Positions 11,791 to 22,760 of a stretch of DNA of 64,000 nt are shown piece by piece. Numbering within the stretch: position 1 is the first letter of the stretch; every line of letters begins with the position of its first letter. Source of the DNA: Marchantia polymorpha subsp. ruderalis (taxonomy: Eukaryota; Streptophyta; Marchantiopsida; Marchantiales; Marchantiaceae). The notes beneath the pieces were generated by a model that saw only the letters and a program-made list of their open reading frames with translations, did no database searches and was not told the DNA's origin. A program made the translations under genes and the position numbers. Where the stretch lies: the NCBI GenBank assembly GCA_037833965.1, contig AP031354.1, positions 9,712,001-9,776,000 of the forward strand, written 5' to 3'.

Positions 11791-14700
11791 TCTTCTTTTC
11801 TCAACGAGATGCACGTTAGTCTTGAGCCTTGAGTATTAATTAAAATGTTCCTGCTTACGTCCAAAATCCCATCAATTTTTTATGTGCCTGGAGTGAAGGT
11901 CTTGCTCTGATCAGGTGAAGTCTGGTAAGTCCGAAGTCACCTAGAAGGTACAAGTATCCGATACTGCAAATTTTATTTATATATTATCGCAAGACGGCAA
12001 GCACCTGATCCTGGGTAATTTGTGAAATAATGAAAAGCACTAGAATCACCTCTAAGTCTTGCCGGTTCCGGAAATAGGTCTTGAACTTGTAACTAATCAT
12101 TTTTTATCCAATGCACGTATTTATCTGTTCGTACATTCGAATACTATTGCCTTTCGATCTTCAGGCATAGTCTGTCGATACGTAAGACACCACTAAAGCT
12201 GAAAGCGAATATGCGGGAGTAGTGAAAAGCTTGTCAGTTTTCTCCACTCTGGCAGCAAATGTGTGGTCTTGCATTTTTTCATTTTTCTAGTCCGCAATCT
12301 TTTCTTCTAAGTGCTAGTAAGAAAGACCGAATTCTGAAGTCCCTAAAGTCCAGACTAGTACTCGTAACACGAGTTTGGTGAAGTACTTCAATTCAAAGGT
12401 TGGTTCGAAGACATTATATGACTACATCAACTGGATTGTCTCGCTTATAACTAGGATCAGGGGCTTGCTTTTTCCTTGCGTGATATGCCTAACCGAACTT
12501 TTCCCTGCCGTAGCTTCTCCCAAATGTTAGAGACGGGTTAAGCACTGCTGACTCAAGAAAGTTGTTGGAACAACAGAGGACCGAGTCACCTGGTCTAGTA
12601 TACTTGTTGTCACCGCGACTTTCTCAAATGGCCCCGCATGCACATATCTTTCATTGCATCGGGAGAATTAAGGATCGTTCTTCTACGTGAAGGAATTACG
12701 AAGACACCTCACGTCTAAACCGAAGAACTAGTTAAATGTCTTTACTACACAGTGCTTTCTTGGAACCAACCTAATTCATTTCTTACCGTTTACCATCTCT
12801 TCTTACATGCTTGTAGGAAAAGAGAAGTATGTGGGGTACAGAAAGGAATGTAAGAGAAGGGGTTAGACCTCATTGTGTACTCTGCAGGGACCCCTCATAT
12901 GATGCGCTGTTTGTAGTTCGCGGACTATTTATCTCATCATTTTTGCATCAAATGGACAAATGCATGTAGCATGGTTACACCACTAAAATGAGTGACGTTG
13001 ACTGTGTAGGAGAGAATCTGACGTCAAGCTATGAATAATACAGGTTTGCCAATTAAATTGTGCCACTCAAGAAACACGCGAGATAGGGAGTCATCCGAAG
13101 GTATGTGTTTCCCTGCAAAGGGTTACAGAATGAGGTGGTCCTCGTTAGATCTGAAGGCACTGAGTGTTAAGGTAGACATAATCATAGTTGTCAGGAGAGC
13201 TTAGAAATATACTTAGGTTGTTATCATACCTCGAGTATGGTGCCACAAAGGTTCTCTCAAGCTCTTGCGATGACTTTTATTGACCGCCGAAAAGACCAGT
13301 CACTTTTTGCATGGACGAGCGAACTGGTAAAGGATGTCCAATAAAAGAAGAGGATGGAGCACAGCTAAAGCCTTGTAGGTAAGTAAGTTCAAGAGAGCAC
13401 ATTGCATATTCTTGACTCCCACATTTTAGATTGTGGGATAATATAAATTTATACGTTTAACGATGTAGGAAAGGGAGAACGTGAATCACTCAAGCCAATA
13501 AGTGCCCAGTAAGAGATCATGGTATCCGAATCATAATCTGCAGGCCCTCAGTATCTAGTTTCCATAAAGTTAGTTTTACCGCTGTAGAGTGATACTCGGG
13601 TCCGCGGAGTCTCGGTTATCACTACACTGGGAGTCACGGTGTGGAAGTGAAAACACGAAAAGATTGCATGATTTTCTGTGGAGTGATATACACTGCGTGT
13701 TTTTACACGTTGTGTATTGACGTCGATGGATACTTTCTACTCATCGGGGCATATGACAAAAGACTTTCTATTCTGAAGGAAGTTTATTGCCCAGAGGAAT
13801 AAACGCAGAACGGAATCCCGATTTGGAAAGATGATAAACTCCAGTCGGACTAGAGTAATGGATATCTTGTTTGTGTTTGCTCGGAAGCAATTCAATGTAC
13901 TAAAGTGGAACTTTACACTTTTAGGCGGAACTCTGTGAGGGCACAGTCCCACCTCAAGGTTTTGATGCATGATGAAGAATCTCTGACAAAGTCAAATGAT
14001 GATTCAAAGTTAACCGAACTGGCTCCACCTGTGGTAACATTCCTGCCTGCCACATCAGCAGATAAATTGTTATTGTGCTTCTTCCTTTCATTCCTTTTGT
14101 TTCTTAAGGCAGTAGGGTCGCCCGTACGTGCTGCAGCTGGATGTTGAAATGAACGCAGATCCCACTTCATGTCTCCAATAGAAGTAAGGGTATAATGTTG
14201 CCAAAGTTCTAGCATTGACATCTATACAACTGGTTGGGCCTGCTGAACTTGGCTTTATGCTTCATATGCTGCAGGTTTCTGGAACATCATAGTGAAGAAC
14301 CCACTCAAAATGTGCACCGGTGCGACCTCATGATTTCTCACCCATATGATCACAACACATGTCTACGTAGACCTTTACGTGCTCTTTTAAAATTGCAAAC
14401 GTGGTTTCCCATTTTATTTAGTCCATCCTCGAGTGCGGCGATCTGTTGGCACTCCACACCGGCTGGGGAGAGTGTACACTAAGTAGGGTTAATTCGTAGA
14501 TAGATGGATTATGGGCCATAATCCATAATCCATCAAAGCCATGGGCCATAATTTATGGCCCATGACTTTGAACTCAGGGCAATCTATATGATATGAGACT
14601 TAAGAGTTGTTCTGAAAGAATTAATATAAACAATTCATGTTGCCACTCTTATTGGCTATGGAGAAGCAAAGAGCCTTGTAAATTGATTGAATACCCCTTG

Positions 14701-15150
14701 ATCTTGAAAGGTGATGTGGATAACATTTATAGTTGTTAATATATTTTATTTTCCATACAGTACATCAGTATCACACTCAAGGAGCATTAGGTGCAGAAGT
14801 AAGAATCCATGTACACAGAAATATTTTTGGGTGTTTCTTTTTCCATAGAGCATACCAGTATTACACAACGAGGAGCAATAGCCGGCGAGAGACCGAGTTA
14901 TAGCCACATCGACAGCATTAGCGGCACCTGAGGAGCATAAGCGACATCCGCAGAGAGAAGCATCCAGGGTCGAGATCTTCGACAGGATGGACGCCCCGGG
15001 AGCAATGTCTGACATAGAGGTTCACAAGGAGAGTAGAAGGTTTGCCTGAGAGCAGTGGTGTCCTCCTAATCCTTGACCAAGACTTAATCCGAGGCACCAT
15101 AAAATCAAGTCGCACACTCTCGTGGTCGAGGTGACGAGGAGTTCCGTCTA
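11791..15150. other. Intergenic region between the thioesterase and psbQ
   Basis: From about 11820 to 13730 there is no frame longer than 60 codons. Short frames at 13737-15160 have no recognisable domain. Two similar blocks, TTTCCATACAGTACATCAGT near 14750 and TTTCCATAGAGCATACCAGT near 14838, form a diverged direct repeat. The paired hairpins at 14505-14571 are listed separately. Confidence 0.5.
14505..14571. repeat. Two adjacent hairpins sharing GGGCCATA
   Basis: Hairpin one: TGGATTATGG (14505-14514) pairs perfectly with 14516-14525 around a single base. Hairpin two: 14533-14550 pairs with 14554-14571 over 18 bp with one mismatch and a three-base loop. No T-run follows, and this is a eukaryotic intergenic region, so a bacterial-style terminator is not implied. 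Confidence 0.75.
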
Positions 15151-15374
15151 ACTGGTGCAATTCAGAGATGGCAGAAAGATCGTTGCTATCACCGAAGAAA
15201 ATTCCAGAAGCAACCAGAGGACGGAAGGGGACGGAGTTCCGTCAGTTCGGATCAGATTGCGACCGTTCCCGGGGTGGGGGGAGACGAAGGACTGGGAGCA
15301 GCAAATGCAGCGGGAGGAAAAAGCGGAGCGTGCTAGGACAGGACAAGATTACGCCAAGAGGGTTGGGGTCCAGC

Positions 15375-15815
15375 GGCCATTGGCTGCAAAAATGTGCTGC
15401 GATCGATCCCAGCCATTGGCTCACGCGATGCTTCCATTATCCGATAATATCGGGCAGCCCCAGAGAGCTGCCCGCGCGTGACCTTATCTGCATAGTCCGC
15501 TGCCCGGCGACCAACTTCCCCACCCCGCGCCACCTGCCCAATCCGTCGAGCCGACGCAGCATTGGCTCCGGCCCTGAGCAATATCTGCCCGGTGCCCGCC
15601 CGCTTCCTGCCCGCTCGCCTCGGCCTACCGGGTAACGATTCTGCACAGCCAGAATTATCCCATAGTTCGATCGGCCAGGCGCCTCGGAGACCTTTTGTTC
15701 AGGTCGTGCATTAGAGCCCGTCAGCTCGGCATTGTCCCCAAGCCTGTGCAGTAGCTGTCGATCGATTTCTCGAGGAGCTCCAATTTCTTCGATTCAGGCT
15801 CATACGCACGCAGCA
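15375..15815 (+). promoter_or_regulatory. psbQ promoter region: CCAAT boxes and a GATAAG I-box
   Basis: CCATTGGCT occurs at 15377-15385 and 15413-15421, and CATTGGCT at 15560-15567. These are three inverted CCAAT boxes in GC-rich DNA. CTTATC at 15483-15488 is a GATAAG light-response I-box on the minus strand. A palindrome CCGATAATATCGG lies at 15441-15453, and a hairpin (GGGCAGC/GCTGCCC) just after. I see no convincing TATA box. Light regulation fits a photosystem II gene but is inferred. Confidence 0.5.
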
Positions 15816-16806
15816 ATGGCGCAGACCGTGTGCATGGCTGGTATCAGCGGCGTCAAGCTGGAGGGCTTGGCCGCCCAGGGAGCCGTTAATTCGCGCGTTC
15901 TCAATGGAACCGCCAGCAGCGTCTGCGTGCGCCCAGGGAGGATGAACGTTGTCGCCCTCAGTTCCCAGGACGAGACCTCGAGCAGGAGGTCTCTGCTCGG
16001 TTTGATCGCCACCTCCGTCGCCGCAGGTGTCTTCGTCAGCGACGCCCACGCCGTCTCTACGATCAAGTTGAACCCACCCCCACCTCCCAGCGGTGGTCTT
16101 GGTGCGCATCGACTCTCTCTCCCGCCCTTCTTGTGGTGTCGTTGCTTTTTTGAGCTGATGACGTTTATTCCTGGGGTTTCTTTAGGATCACGAAAATGTT
16201 GTCAGTCTGTCCCTCCTCTGCTTCTTTCTTTGTCCATTGCACGAGGCTCTGTTTTGGATATGGTGTTCTCCGTGGTTTTTAATTTTCGTGCTTTTCTGCA
16301 GGCGGAACCAAGAATGCCGATCAGGCTAGGGACACCGATCTTCCCCTGAAGGACAGATTCTTCATCCAGAAAATCTCCGACGGTGAGGCCCTCGAGCGCC
16401 TTAAAGTCGCTGCCAAGGCTGTCTCTGCCACCAAGGCCGATATCGAGAGGAAGGCCTGGCCATACGTTCAAAATGGACTCCGTGGAGAGGCCCAGACTTT
16501 GTTCCCCGACATGGACCAACTGATCGCCTCCAAGAAGACCAGGGAAGAGAGGAAGGCACTCATTGGATTGAAGACCAGCATCAAGGATGCTCTCGATGGA
16601 GTACGTTCCCTACACTATCCGAAGGCTCTTTACTAGAAAGCATTGCCCTGATTTGATGAATTTGTTTTCTTATTGCCCACTGACTTTGTCACTGCTCTTC
16701 TTTGCAGTTGGACTACGCATGCAGGACAAAGAACCTCGCCAACGCACAGAAGTACTATGATCAGGCAGTCAGTGGCATCAGCGAAATCATCCCCAAGCTC
16801 GGTTGA
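15816..16806 (+). CDS. PSBQ: Oxygen-evolving enhancer protein 3 (PsbQ), chloroplast lumen
   Basis: Extrinsic subunit of photosystem II that stabilises the oxygen-evolving complex. Three exons, 15816-16101, 16302-16600 and 16708-16806, close in phase to 227 aa, the usual precursor size. The bipartite targeting peptide is visible: a Ser/Ala/Val-rich stroma-targeting part, then SSRRSLLGL, a twin-arginine signal with a hydrophobic stretch ending in SDAHA, matching Tat import of PsbQ. The mature protein opens with a Pro-rich segment (NPPPPPSGGL). It then has the four-helix bundle, including DTDLPLKDRFF, RKAWPYVQNGLRGEAQTL, DYACRTKN and the C-terminal KYYDQAV helix ending IIPKLG. Both introns are short. 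No break or missing part. Confidence 0.97.
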
Positions 16807-18225
16807 TTTTGAACTGTGTAACATGTTGTGAAAAATACCACGACCAAAGCGTCACCTGTAAGTTTATTATCCAATTCTTTTGTTCTGGAAACGTGAGTCG
16901 TCCGGTTAGTCTGGAAATTGAGGCGTTGTTGCCATGCATTTGTACGACAATGATGCCAATGATGTATTTGAATGTGTAAATCCGTCGATAATACAAAATT
17001 GCCCTTTTCAAACACACGACTTCCTAGCGTTATGTCCATTACCAAAACATTGATTTGGTAACGGCCATTACGATTTACGTCGTTGAAAGTCACATTGATG
17101 AATTGACTCATTGTGGATGATATCCTGCGCACCTGATCTTCATGATGACCATACGAACGAGGAAGTGGTAGGCAGGATATTAGGGAGATTTTTCAACTAG
17201 CGGATTAAGGAGAAGATGACGAATTTGTAGCTTTCATTTTTATTTGAACAGAGCAAACCTACGGGTTAATAATATAGATGACGAGTCAATCCAATTTCGC
17301 CAAAATATTATCATGTCCAAAATTCATAATAACTACGATCAGTATGCAGCCTTGTATGGAGATAAAGAATGTATAGGAAGTCTCGAACAGGGTCGTATTT
17401 ACACAGTAGCCAAAACGGTCAGTGGACAGGGTCTTAGTATTGCCGTACGACCGAACTTAAAATGTGACCATGAAATGACTGTTTCCCATTCAGCGTTTTA
17501 CATATTTGTGGTTAAAGAAAATTTAACTCATCTGAACTGAAATACACCTGTGTGAAAAGAAAATTGTAATCCGCAATTGAATAATTGGAACATGTATATC
17601 GAACTGTAATGCAAAGAAAGAAAATTGAATATTTTGTATTTTCACTTCTTACAGCCACCGGTAAAATGATCATAATATCATGTCTGTTATATTTGCCATC
17701 CATATTTACAGTGAGCGATAAAAATCTTTACACATAAAAGTAAGCACACTAATCTTCAAGAACTTTAAATATATAATCATATGATGATTGAGAGAAAACA
17801 TGTAAATAACACTGTAATCTCTATACTGAAAAATACCAATAGTCTTGATAATATCGGTGAATGTTCCCTCAGAGTAGACTCAAAGAACAGACTATGATAA
17901 CGTGTACACGTCACATCTATACTAATTTGTTTGGCATAGACTACTTGTCGAATGAAAAGGTTTTAGATTCGGTATTAAAGGAAACAAATACAAGTTACAA
18001 ATACAAATTACAAGTTACATTGGATTAGGTGCATACTATGAATCAGTATGCATATTATGGATACAAATACAAATTAGTACATAAAAATTGGAATAAAAAT
18101 AAACACATATTATTATTATTTGTAAAAAAGTTTTGAAACATGTGGTTTCTTAGATGAATTAACAACATATTTCCTCATCATATTGTTTACTAGTATTAAG
18201 TCTCTAGGTATATATCAAATCTTGA
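16807..18225. other. psbQ downstream region with one unclassified ORF
   Basis: The psbQ 3' UTR is followed by DNA that becomes steadily more AT-rich. A plus frame near 17279-17540 reads like protein (YAALYGDKECIGSLEQGRIY) but I recognise no family, and it lacks a clear start context or splice partners. Nothing else is supported. Confidence 0.35.
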
Positions 18226-18235
18226 TTAAAAAATA

Positions 18236-18828
18236 GAGATTTGTTTGATAGTACCCTGCGGAAAGTAATACGTTGATGGGACTACTTTGGTTTAATTTTA
18301 CCCGATAGGACCTCAATGGACATAGTTCTTGTAACTACGATTACTACTAGTTACAATGCGGGAATTACAATATCTGGTGGATTATCACTGGGACAAAGAT
18401 CGATTTTGCTCGAAGTGCAATTTGTTGTACTTCAATTCTTCCGATCTCAAAGATTCGCGGATTTCTCTGTTAACTCCCACCTGCACACTCCTTCCGTAAC
18501 CCTGGTCCGAGCTCAAGTCTCGCGATCACTCTTTTGTGGTGAACCAATAATCTCCGGATGAACATTTCTTTGCTAGTCTCCTTGGGGAGTGGCCGGATAC
18601 AGAATGATAACATAAAAACAAGTGAGTGTGATGGAGTGCGAAGTCCACTCTATCTGCGGGTGCGATACACTCTGTCTACGGGTGCGGTGGACTCGTTGCA
18701 CTCTCTCTAGTTGTTATTAGAACATGGGTGATGTGCATCGTTCATGGGGTACCATCGGGTAAAATGAAACCTGAAGTGTCACATCAAGCAAATTACTTTC
18801 CGCAGGGGTACCATCAAGCAAATCTCTC
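18236..18828. mobile_element. Non-autonomous TIR transposon with 10-bp target duplication
   Basis: The ends are inverted repeats of about 75 bp. The left reads GAGATTTGTTTGATAGTACC and continues through CTGCGGAAAGTAAT to TTTTACCCGATAGG. The right, reversed, reads GAGAGATTTGCTTGATGGTA and continues through the same CTGCGGAAAGTAAT block to TTTTACCCGATGG. TTAAAAAATA flanks it exactly on both sides (18226-18235 and 18829-18838). The 593-bp body has no transposase; the 82-codon plus frame inside (18316-18561) has no recognisable motif. A 9-11 bp duplication with long TIRs suggests the Mutator (MULE) superfamily. The duplication is AT-rich, so a chance match is possible but unlikely at this exact position. 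Confidence 0.8.
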
Positions 18829-18838
18829 TTAAAAAATA

Positions 18839-20139
18839 TAGATTTCATAATTTCTAACATATGATATTTGAACATATTTAAAAAATATTTATATGTTATT
18901 GAAAAAAAATGTACAAAAACATCAATTTTGGTTTCTATATTTTTACTAATAAATTTATTGAAGCAAAAATATACATTACTGTATATATAGTAATTTAAAA
19001 AGAATTGATAGATTTGAAATATACTAATGTTTTTATTTAAAATATTGTATTATAATTTAATAATATATTCATCAGAATTTAATAATACATATATCTTGAT
19101 TGCGCAATCTTTTGCCAAGAAACTGAAATTAAATCATTGTAGAGATAAGAAATCACATTTTATTATATTCGTCAATTTTGAATAAATCAAATTTTGATTA
19201 TTCTTTCAATTTAGACATAGAACTTCTAAAAACATTTAAAATTATTTTTTGTATTTTAAAAAATGAACCTTTTTTGAAAAAGAGTTGCAAATAAATGTAC
19301 ATTGGCGGGCGAGCAAGGCAATTGACAGCCGGGAAGCACTGGATTGAGCTCGCCACTAGAACACAAAATACAGTGCCCCCGAAGTCCAGGCTCCAACGGC
19401 CTGCTGTTTCTACATGCTTTCCTGTCCTTCTCCGCAACGAAGTGTCTGGCGGACTTCAGAACCACAGACTTCCTCTGTCCGCGCACGCCTCTGCTTTTTT
19501 CTCAAGGCTCTCCTTTCCCTTCCCTTCCTTTGCCTTACCTCCGATATTTGTTTTTTCTTCCGAGTCTTGAACCCTGCCCTTTTAGTATAACCTCGTTCTG
19601 AAGCTAAATTTGACATCTTAATTTGAGTGTTTAATTTATATTTTCTTATGTGAATCAGGTAGATCAAGAATAAGATTATTTTCATATCGAAGATAACTAG
19701 ATTGTTTTTTACACAAACTCAAGAACGCTTAATGTAACCAATTAGATAATTGAACCAAAATGGGAAGATTTCCATGCACCTCTAGAGATATATATATATA
19801 TATATATATTATTAAACATAATATTGTAAAGATTTTGATTAAATATTTTATTTCATATGTAGACTTCAAAACACATATTTTCAATGCATAAATCTGAAAA
19901 TTTTCGAATTCAGATTAATTTTTTGATCTGAATAGTTAAATCTTTCAAAAAAAAATTGATTTAAATTTTCCAAATATTTTTATATTGAAATAATAAGAAA
20001 ATAATTCCACATCATGTCTGTTCATACAAAGAGATCAAATGCTTAAATGCGGTTATATATATGTGTGTGTGAGTGAGAAAGAGAGAGAAGTTTGGTTATA
20101 AAGATAAATTTTTGAGAAGAAATATTTAAAAGTAGAATA
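18839..20139. other. AT-rich intergenic DNA with a GC-richer island at 19290-19580
   Basis: Very AT-rich except for a sharp island at about 19290-19580 with overlapping open frames on both strands. None shows a known domain. The island may be another captured or inserted fragment like its neighbours. A TA dinucleotide microsatellite lies at 19787-19809. Confidence 0.45.
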
Positions 20140-20144
20140 TTTAT

Positions 20145-20603
20145 TTAGGGAATTGCTAGGCACACACCCCCCCCTTGCATACATCTCGCGTATTGTTTGC
20201 TGCTCATCACCTTTGAGCCTGTGAGCTGCGGGATATGCAGAGATGTTAGTGGCGGCAGGGTGATTATGCTCGCCGTTCTCCAGCTCAAGGCGCCACTCCG
20301 TCTTGCCGAGCGCATTTTCCGTTCAGTCTCCGTGACAAAGCGTTGAAGAACGACACAGAAGGTGCACTTCGTTTTGCAACTGCTTGTTTTTCGTTTCCTT
20401 GTCTCTTCTGTCAAATAGTCCCGGACGTTGCGGTAGTCACCAGCTTGTGCGCAGGCTAGCCATACTTTGCGCTTCTCGCCGCCCTTGTTGACCTTGGAGC
20501 GCAGGCGACTCAAGCTGTACCCCTTCCTGTGAGCAAAGGCAAAGATCTCCGTCTCGGCTTCTTCCAACGACGCGTAGACGCGATCCAAAGGCGGTGGCTC
20601 CAT
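20145..20603 (-). CDS. FAR1-type DNA-binding domain fragment inside the mini-MULE
   Basis: A 152-codon ORF starts with ATG at 20603 and reads out through the left terminal repeat; its last codons (GGGVCLAIP) are encoded by the TIR itself. Residues about 8-75 fit the FAR1/WRKY-GCM1-like zinc-binding module of MULE transposases and FHY3/FAR1 proteins. Visible elements are an opening acidic helix (YASLEEAETEIFAFAHRKGY), basic residues (RLRSKV), a WLAC, a GDYRNVRD loop and a later KTKCTFCV pair of cysteines. The downstream catalytic and SWIM domains of a full transposase are missing. If expressed, it could bind element ends without cutting; that is speculation. It may equally be a relic. Confidence 0.6.
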   Translation of the reverse strand: MEPPPLDRVYASLEEAETEIFAFAHRKGYSLSRLRSKVNKGGEKRKVWLACAQAGDYRNVRDYLTEETRKRKTSSCKTKCTFCVVLQRFVTETERKMRSARRSGALSWRTASIITLPPLTSLHIPQLTGSKVMSSKQYARCMQGGGVCLAIP

Positions 20604-20726
20604 CTTTAGTGATATAGTGCCTCTGAGAGTGAGACGGCAACTTCTGTCGATCTGAGCGTGCTATTAAGGTCACGGGCGGTAATCCCTCTTTTGGGGGGGA
20701 GGGGGGGTGTGTGCCTAGCAATTTCC
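20148..20726. mobile_element. Mini-MULE carrying a FAR1-like ORF, with TIRs and an 8-bp target duplication
   Basis: The left end GGGAATTGCTAGGCACACAC, followed by a C-run, is mirrored at the right end, which reversed reads GGAAATTGCTAGGCACACAC plus a C-run. TTTATTTA flanks both sides (20140-20147 and 20727-20734). The 579-bp body is GC-rich while the surroundings are strongly AT-rich. Inside is a minus-strand ORF with a FAR1-type DNA-binding domain, the kind found in MULE transposases, but there is no room for a DDE domain. It is therefore a deleted, non-autonomous derivative or a captured gene fragment. Confidence 0.8.
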
Positions 20727-20734
20727 TTTATTTA

Positions 20735-21840
20735 TTGCTATAGAATGTAGAGAGTAAAGAGATGTAATAAATTTTAATGTTGAATTCCTATGAAAAATAA
20801 ATTTTAGAAGGAAATTATAAACTCTATATTTTTATTGTACAAATCTCATCAAATTTTCTGAAATTAAATTTACGTGTTCAAATTTTTTTGATTATAATTA
20901 TAAAATGTTTAATTTTTTTAAAAAAATAAAATTTTCAGAAAATATGAATATTTGAACACATGTCATCATCTCTATTTTTATATAAATTAAATGTGATTAC
21001 ATTTTTTGATTTTTTTAAATTAAATGTAAATTAAAAATACAATATAATTAAATTAATGCAAAATTTTAACAATAAAAAAACTGAATATTAGAGTTGTGGA
21101 AATAATAAAATGAACTTAAAATGTAAAATGTAGTAATGGTTTTTCTTGATGTATTGAAAAAATTACCATTCAATAACTCGGTTGAAATATTGCTCCTTCT
21201 TTTTTTTAAATCATATGAGTTTTAATCAAGTTAAAGAGTGTATGAACTCAAAAAGATGCATTTGTTGAAAAGATTATTGACTTGAAAAGCTTTCAAATTT
21301 GAAGAAAAAGTACCAAGCATAAATGTCAAAATTCATGCAAAGATATACTCAAGCTGTATATGTAATGGTATCAGAAGATAGTAATGAATATGGCTCAATA
21401 ATTTTACAATGAAACACATGTTCCAATCAAAAAATAAATTTCACATCCGTGTAAAAGCATACATGCTACATTAACTTCCGAAGTTTACTACCATCCTTCA
21501 ACATGGTTGAAATGATAAAGATTGCACACGTCCATACTCTCTATTGTAGTAGATTATAAAGATAATGATGCTAATTTCGACTTATATGGTAGGATCTAGT
21601 GTACTCTATGTGAAAGTACTTGGAATCCGAATGACAATGCCCGTTATTTAGGAGTTTGGATACATATCATATACAGAATCAAGACCAATCAATATGAATG
21701 CCTTGCATAATTAGTCAAGATAATACATTGTCCATTTCAAATACGACATGCATAATAACATTATGCTACATTCAAGATCAAATGAAAGTGATATGCACCA
21801 AGAGAAGCAATGGAACAATGAGTTTGAGAATCACTATTGT
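20735..21840. other. AT-rich intergenic region
   Basis: Long A/T runs and no supported gene. Short frames near 21698-21976 end in the GC-rich promoter of the next gene and look accidental. Confidence 0.5.
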
Positions 21841-21849
21841 GTTGTGTTG

Positions 21850-22760
21850 TGGGCTAATTTTGGATGGACAGAGTTATGCTGGCGGCGCACACGTGGCACC
21901 GAGCGAGCTGGCACATCGCCTCGGCCGACAATGCATGGACCAAGTGGAAAGCGGAAGGCGGAATCCGGTGAGGTGAGGCGGGGTGACGTGGATGCCTGCC
22001 ACCGCGGCCAGCAGCCGGAGGGTCAATTCGACTACGCTCCCGCAAGCGCCCGGAGCGTCTTCCATCCAGCGCCCGCCCGTTCGAACCCCGCCCGCCGGGC
22101 GCTGCCAAATGCCCAGGACCGTTCCTGCGCTCGCCGATCGATCTCCTGCTCGCAGGAGGAGAAGAAAGGACGAGACGTTGGCGGCGAAGTGACGTGAGTG
22201 TAGAGGAGGAGCAGCAGGAGCAGAAGGTTCTTGTGCTCGGAGCGAATGGTGGAGAACCCTGAAGACGGGGAGAGGGAGGAGCAGGAGGAGGATTGGACCG
22301 ATGCTGCGCAGAATTGGCCGCCTCGGGCTTGCGGCGATCGATCGGCAGCAGGGCCGGGAAGCTCAAGTGCATGGATTGGTAGTGGATCAGTCGTTCGTAT
22401 CGCAACCTTTGGTGTTCCGGGTCACGGCCGAGAGGAAATCGTCGAGGAGATGCGGATGTTTCGCTGAGCGGCGGTGGAATGGAAGCGACTCTTCACAGCT
22501 TGTGTGAATGAGCGAATGAAGGAATGAATTGAATGAATTGAGTGAATGAATGAAGGAAGGAATGATCGCATGGATGGATGACTGGATGGGTGAAAGAATT
22601 TTGAGGTCGTCGAGTGAGCGAGTTTGTATGGATATTTAGTTGGTCCTCGGGGCGGAAGAGCAGGCAGGAAATGCTTGGGAGGTGCCCCGGTCCGAATTTG
22701 GGGATCGATTGAGTCCCTTTTCCGAGAGAATTGTCGCCGGTGTTTGTGGGGGCGGGGCTC
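21850..22760 (+). promoter_or_regulatory. Seipin promoter and 5' leader with G-box and upstream ORFs
   Basis: Base composition changes abruptly from AT-rich to GC/CpG-rich at about 21870. A G-box CACGTG lies at 21890-21895. An ATG at 22246 opens a 73-codon acidic upstream ORF ending at 22467, and several shorter ones follow. A GAAT/ATGA-type microsatellite runs from about 22504 to 22590. The transcription start is not visible, so I cannot say how many of these ATGs are in the mRNA. Confidence 0.5.

Noticed and set aside
15711..16109. 132-codon minus-strand frame opposite psbQ exon 1
   Set aside because: Shadow of the transit-peptide exon; the product has no motif.
18316..18561. 82-codon ORF inside the mini-transposon as a gene
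   Set aside because: No domain or start context, and it lies wholly between transposon TIRs.
21854..22405. 183-codon minus-strand frame across the seipin promoter
   Set aside because: GC-rich and stop-poor on both strands, no domain, and it opposes the leader of a certain gene. An antisense gene cannot be excluded but nothing supports it.
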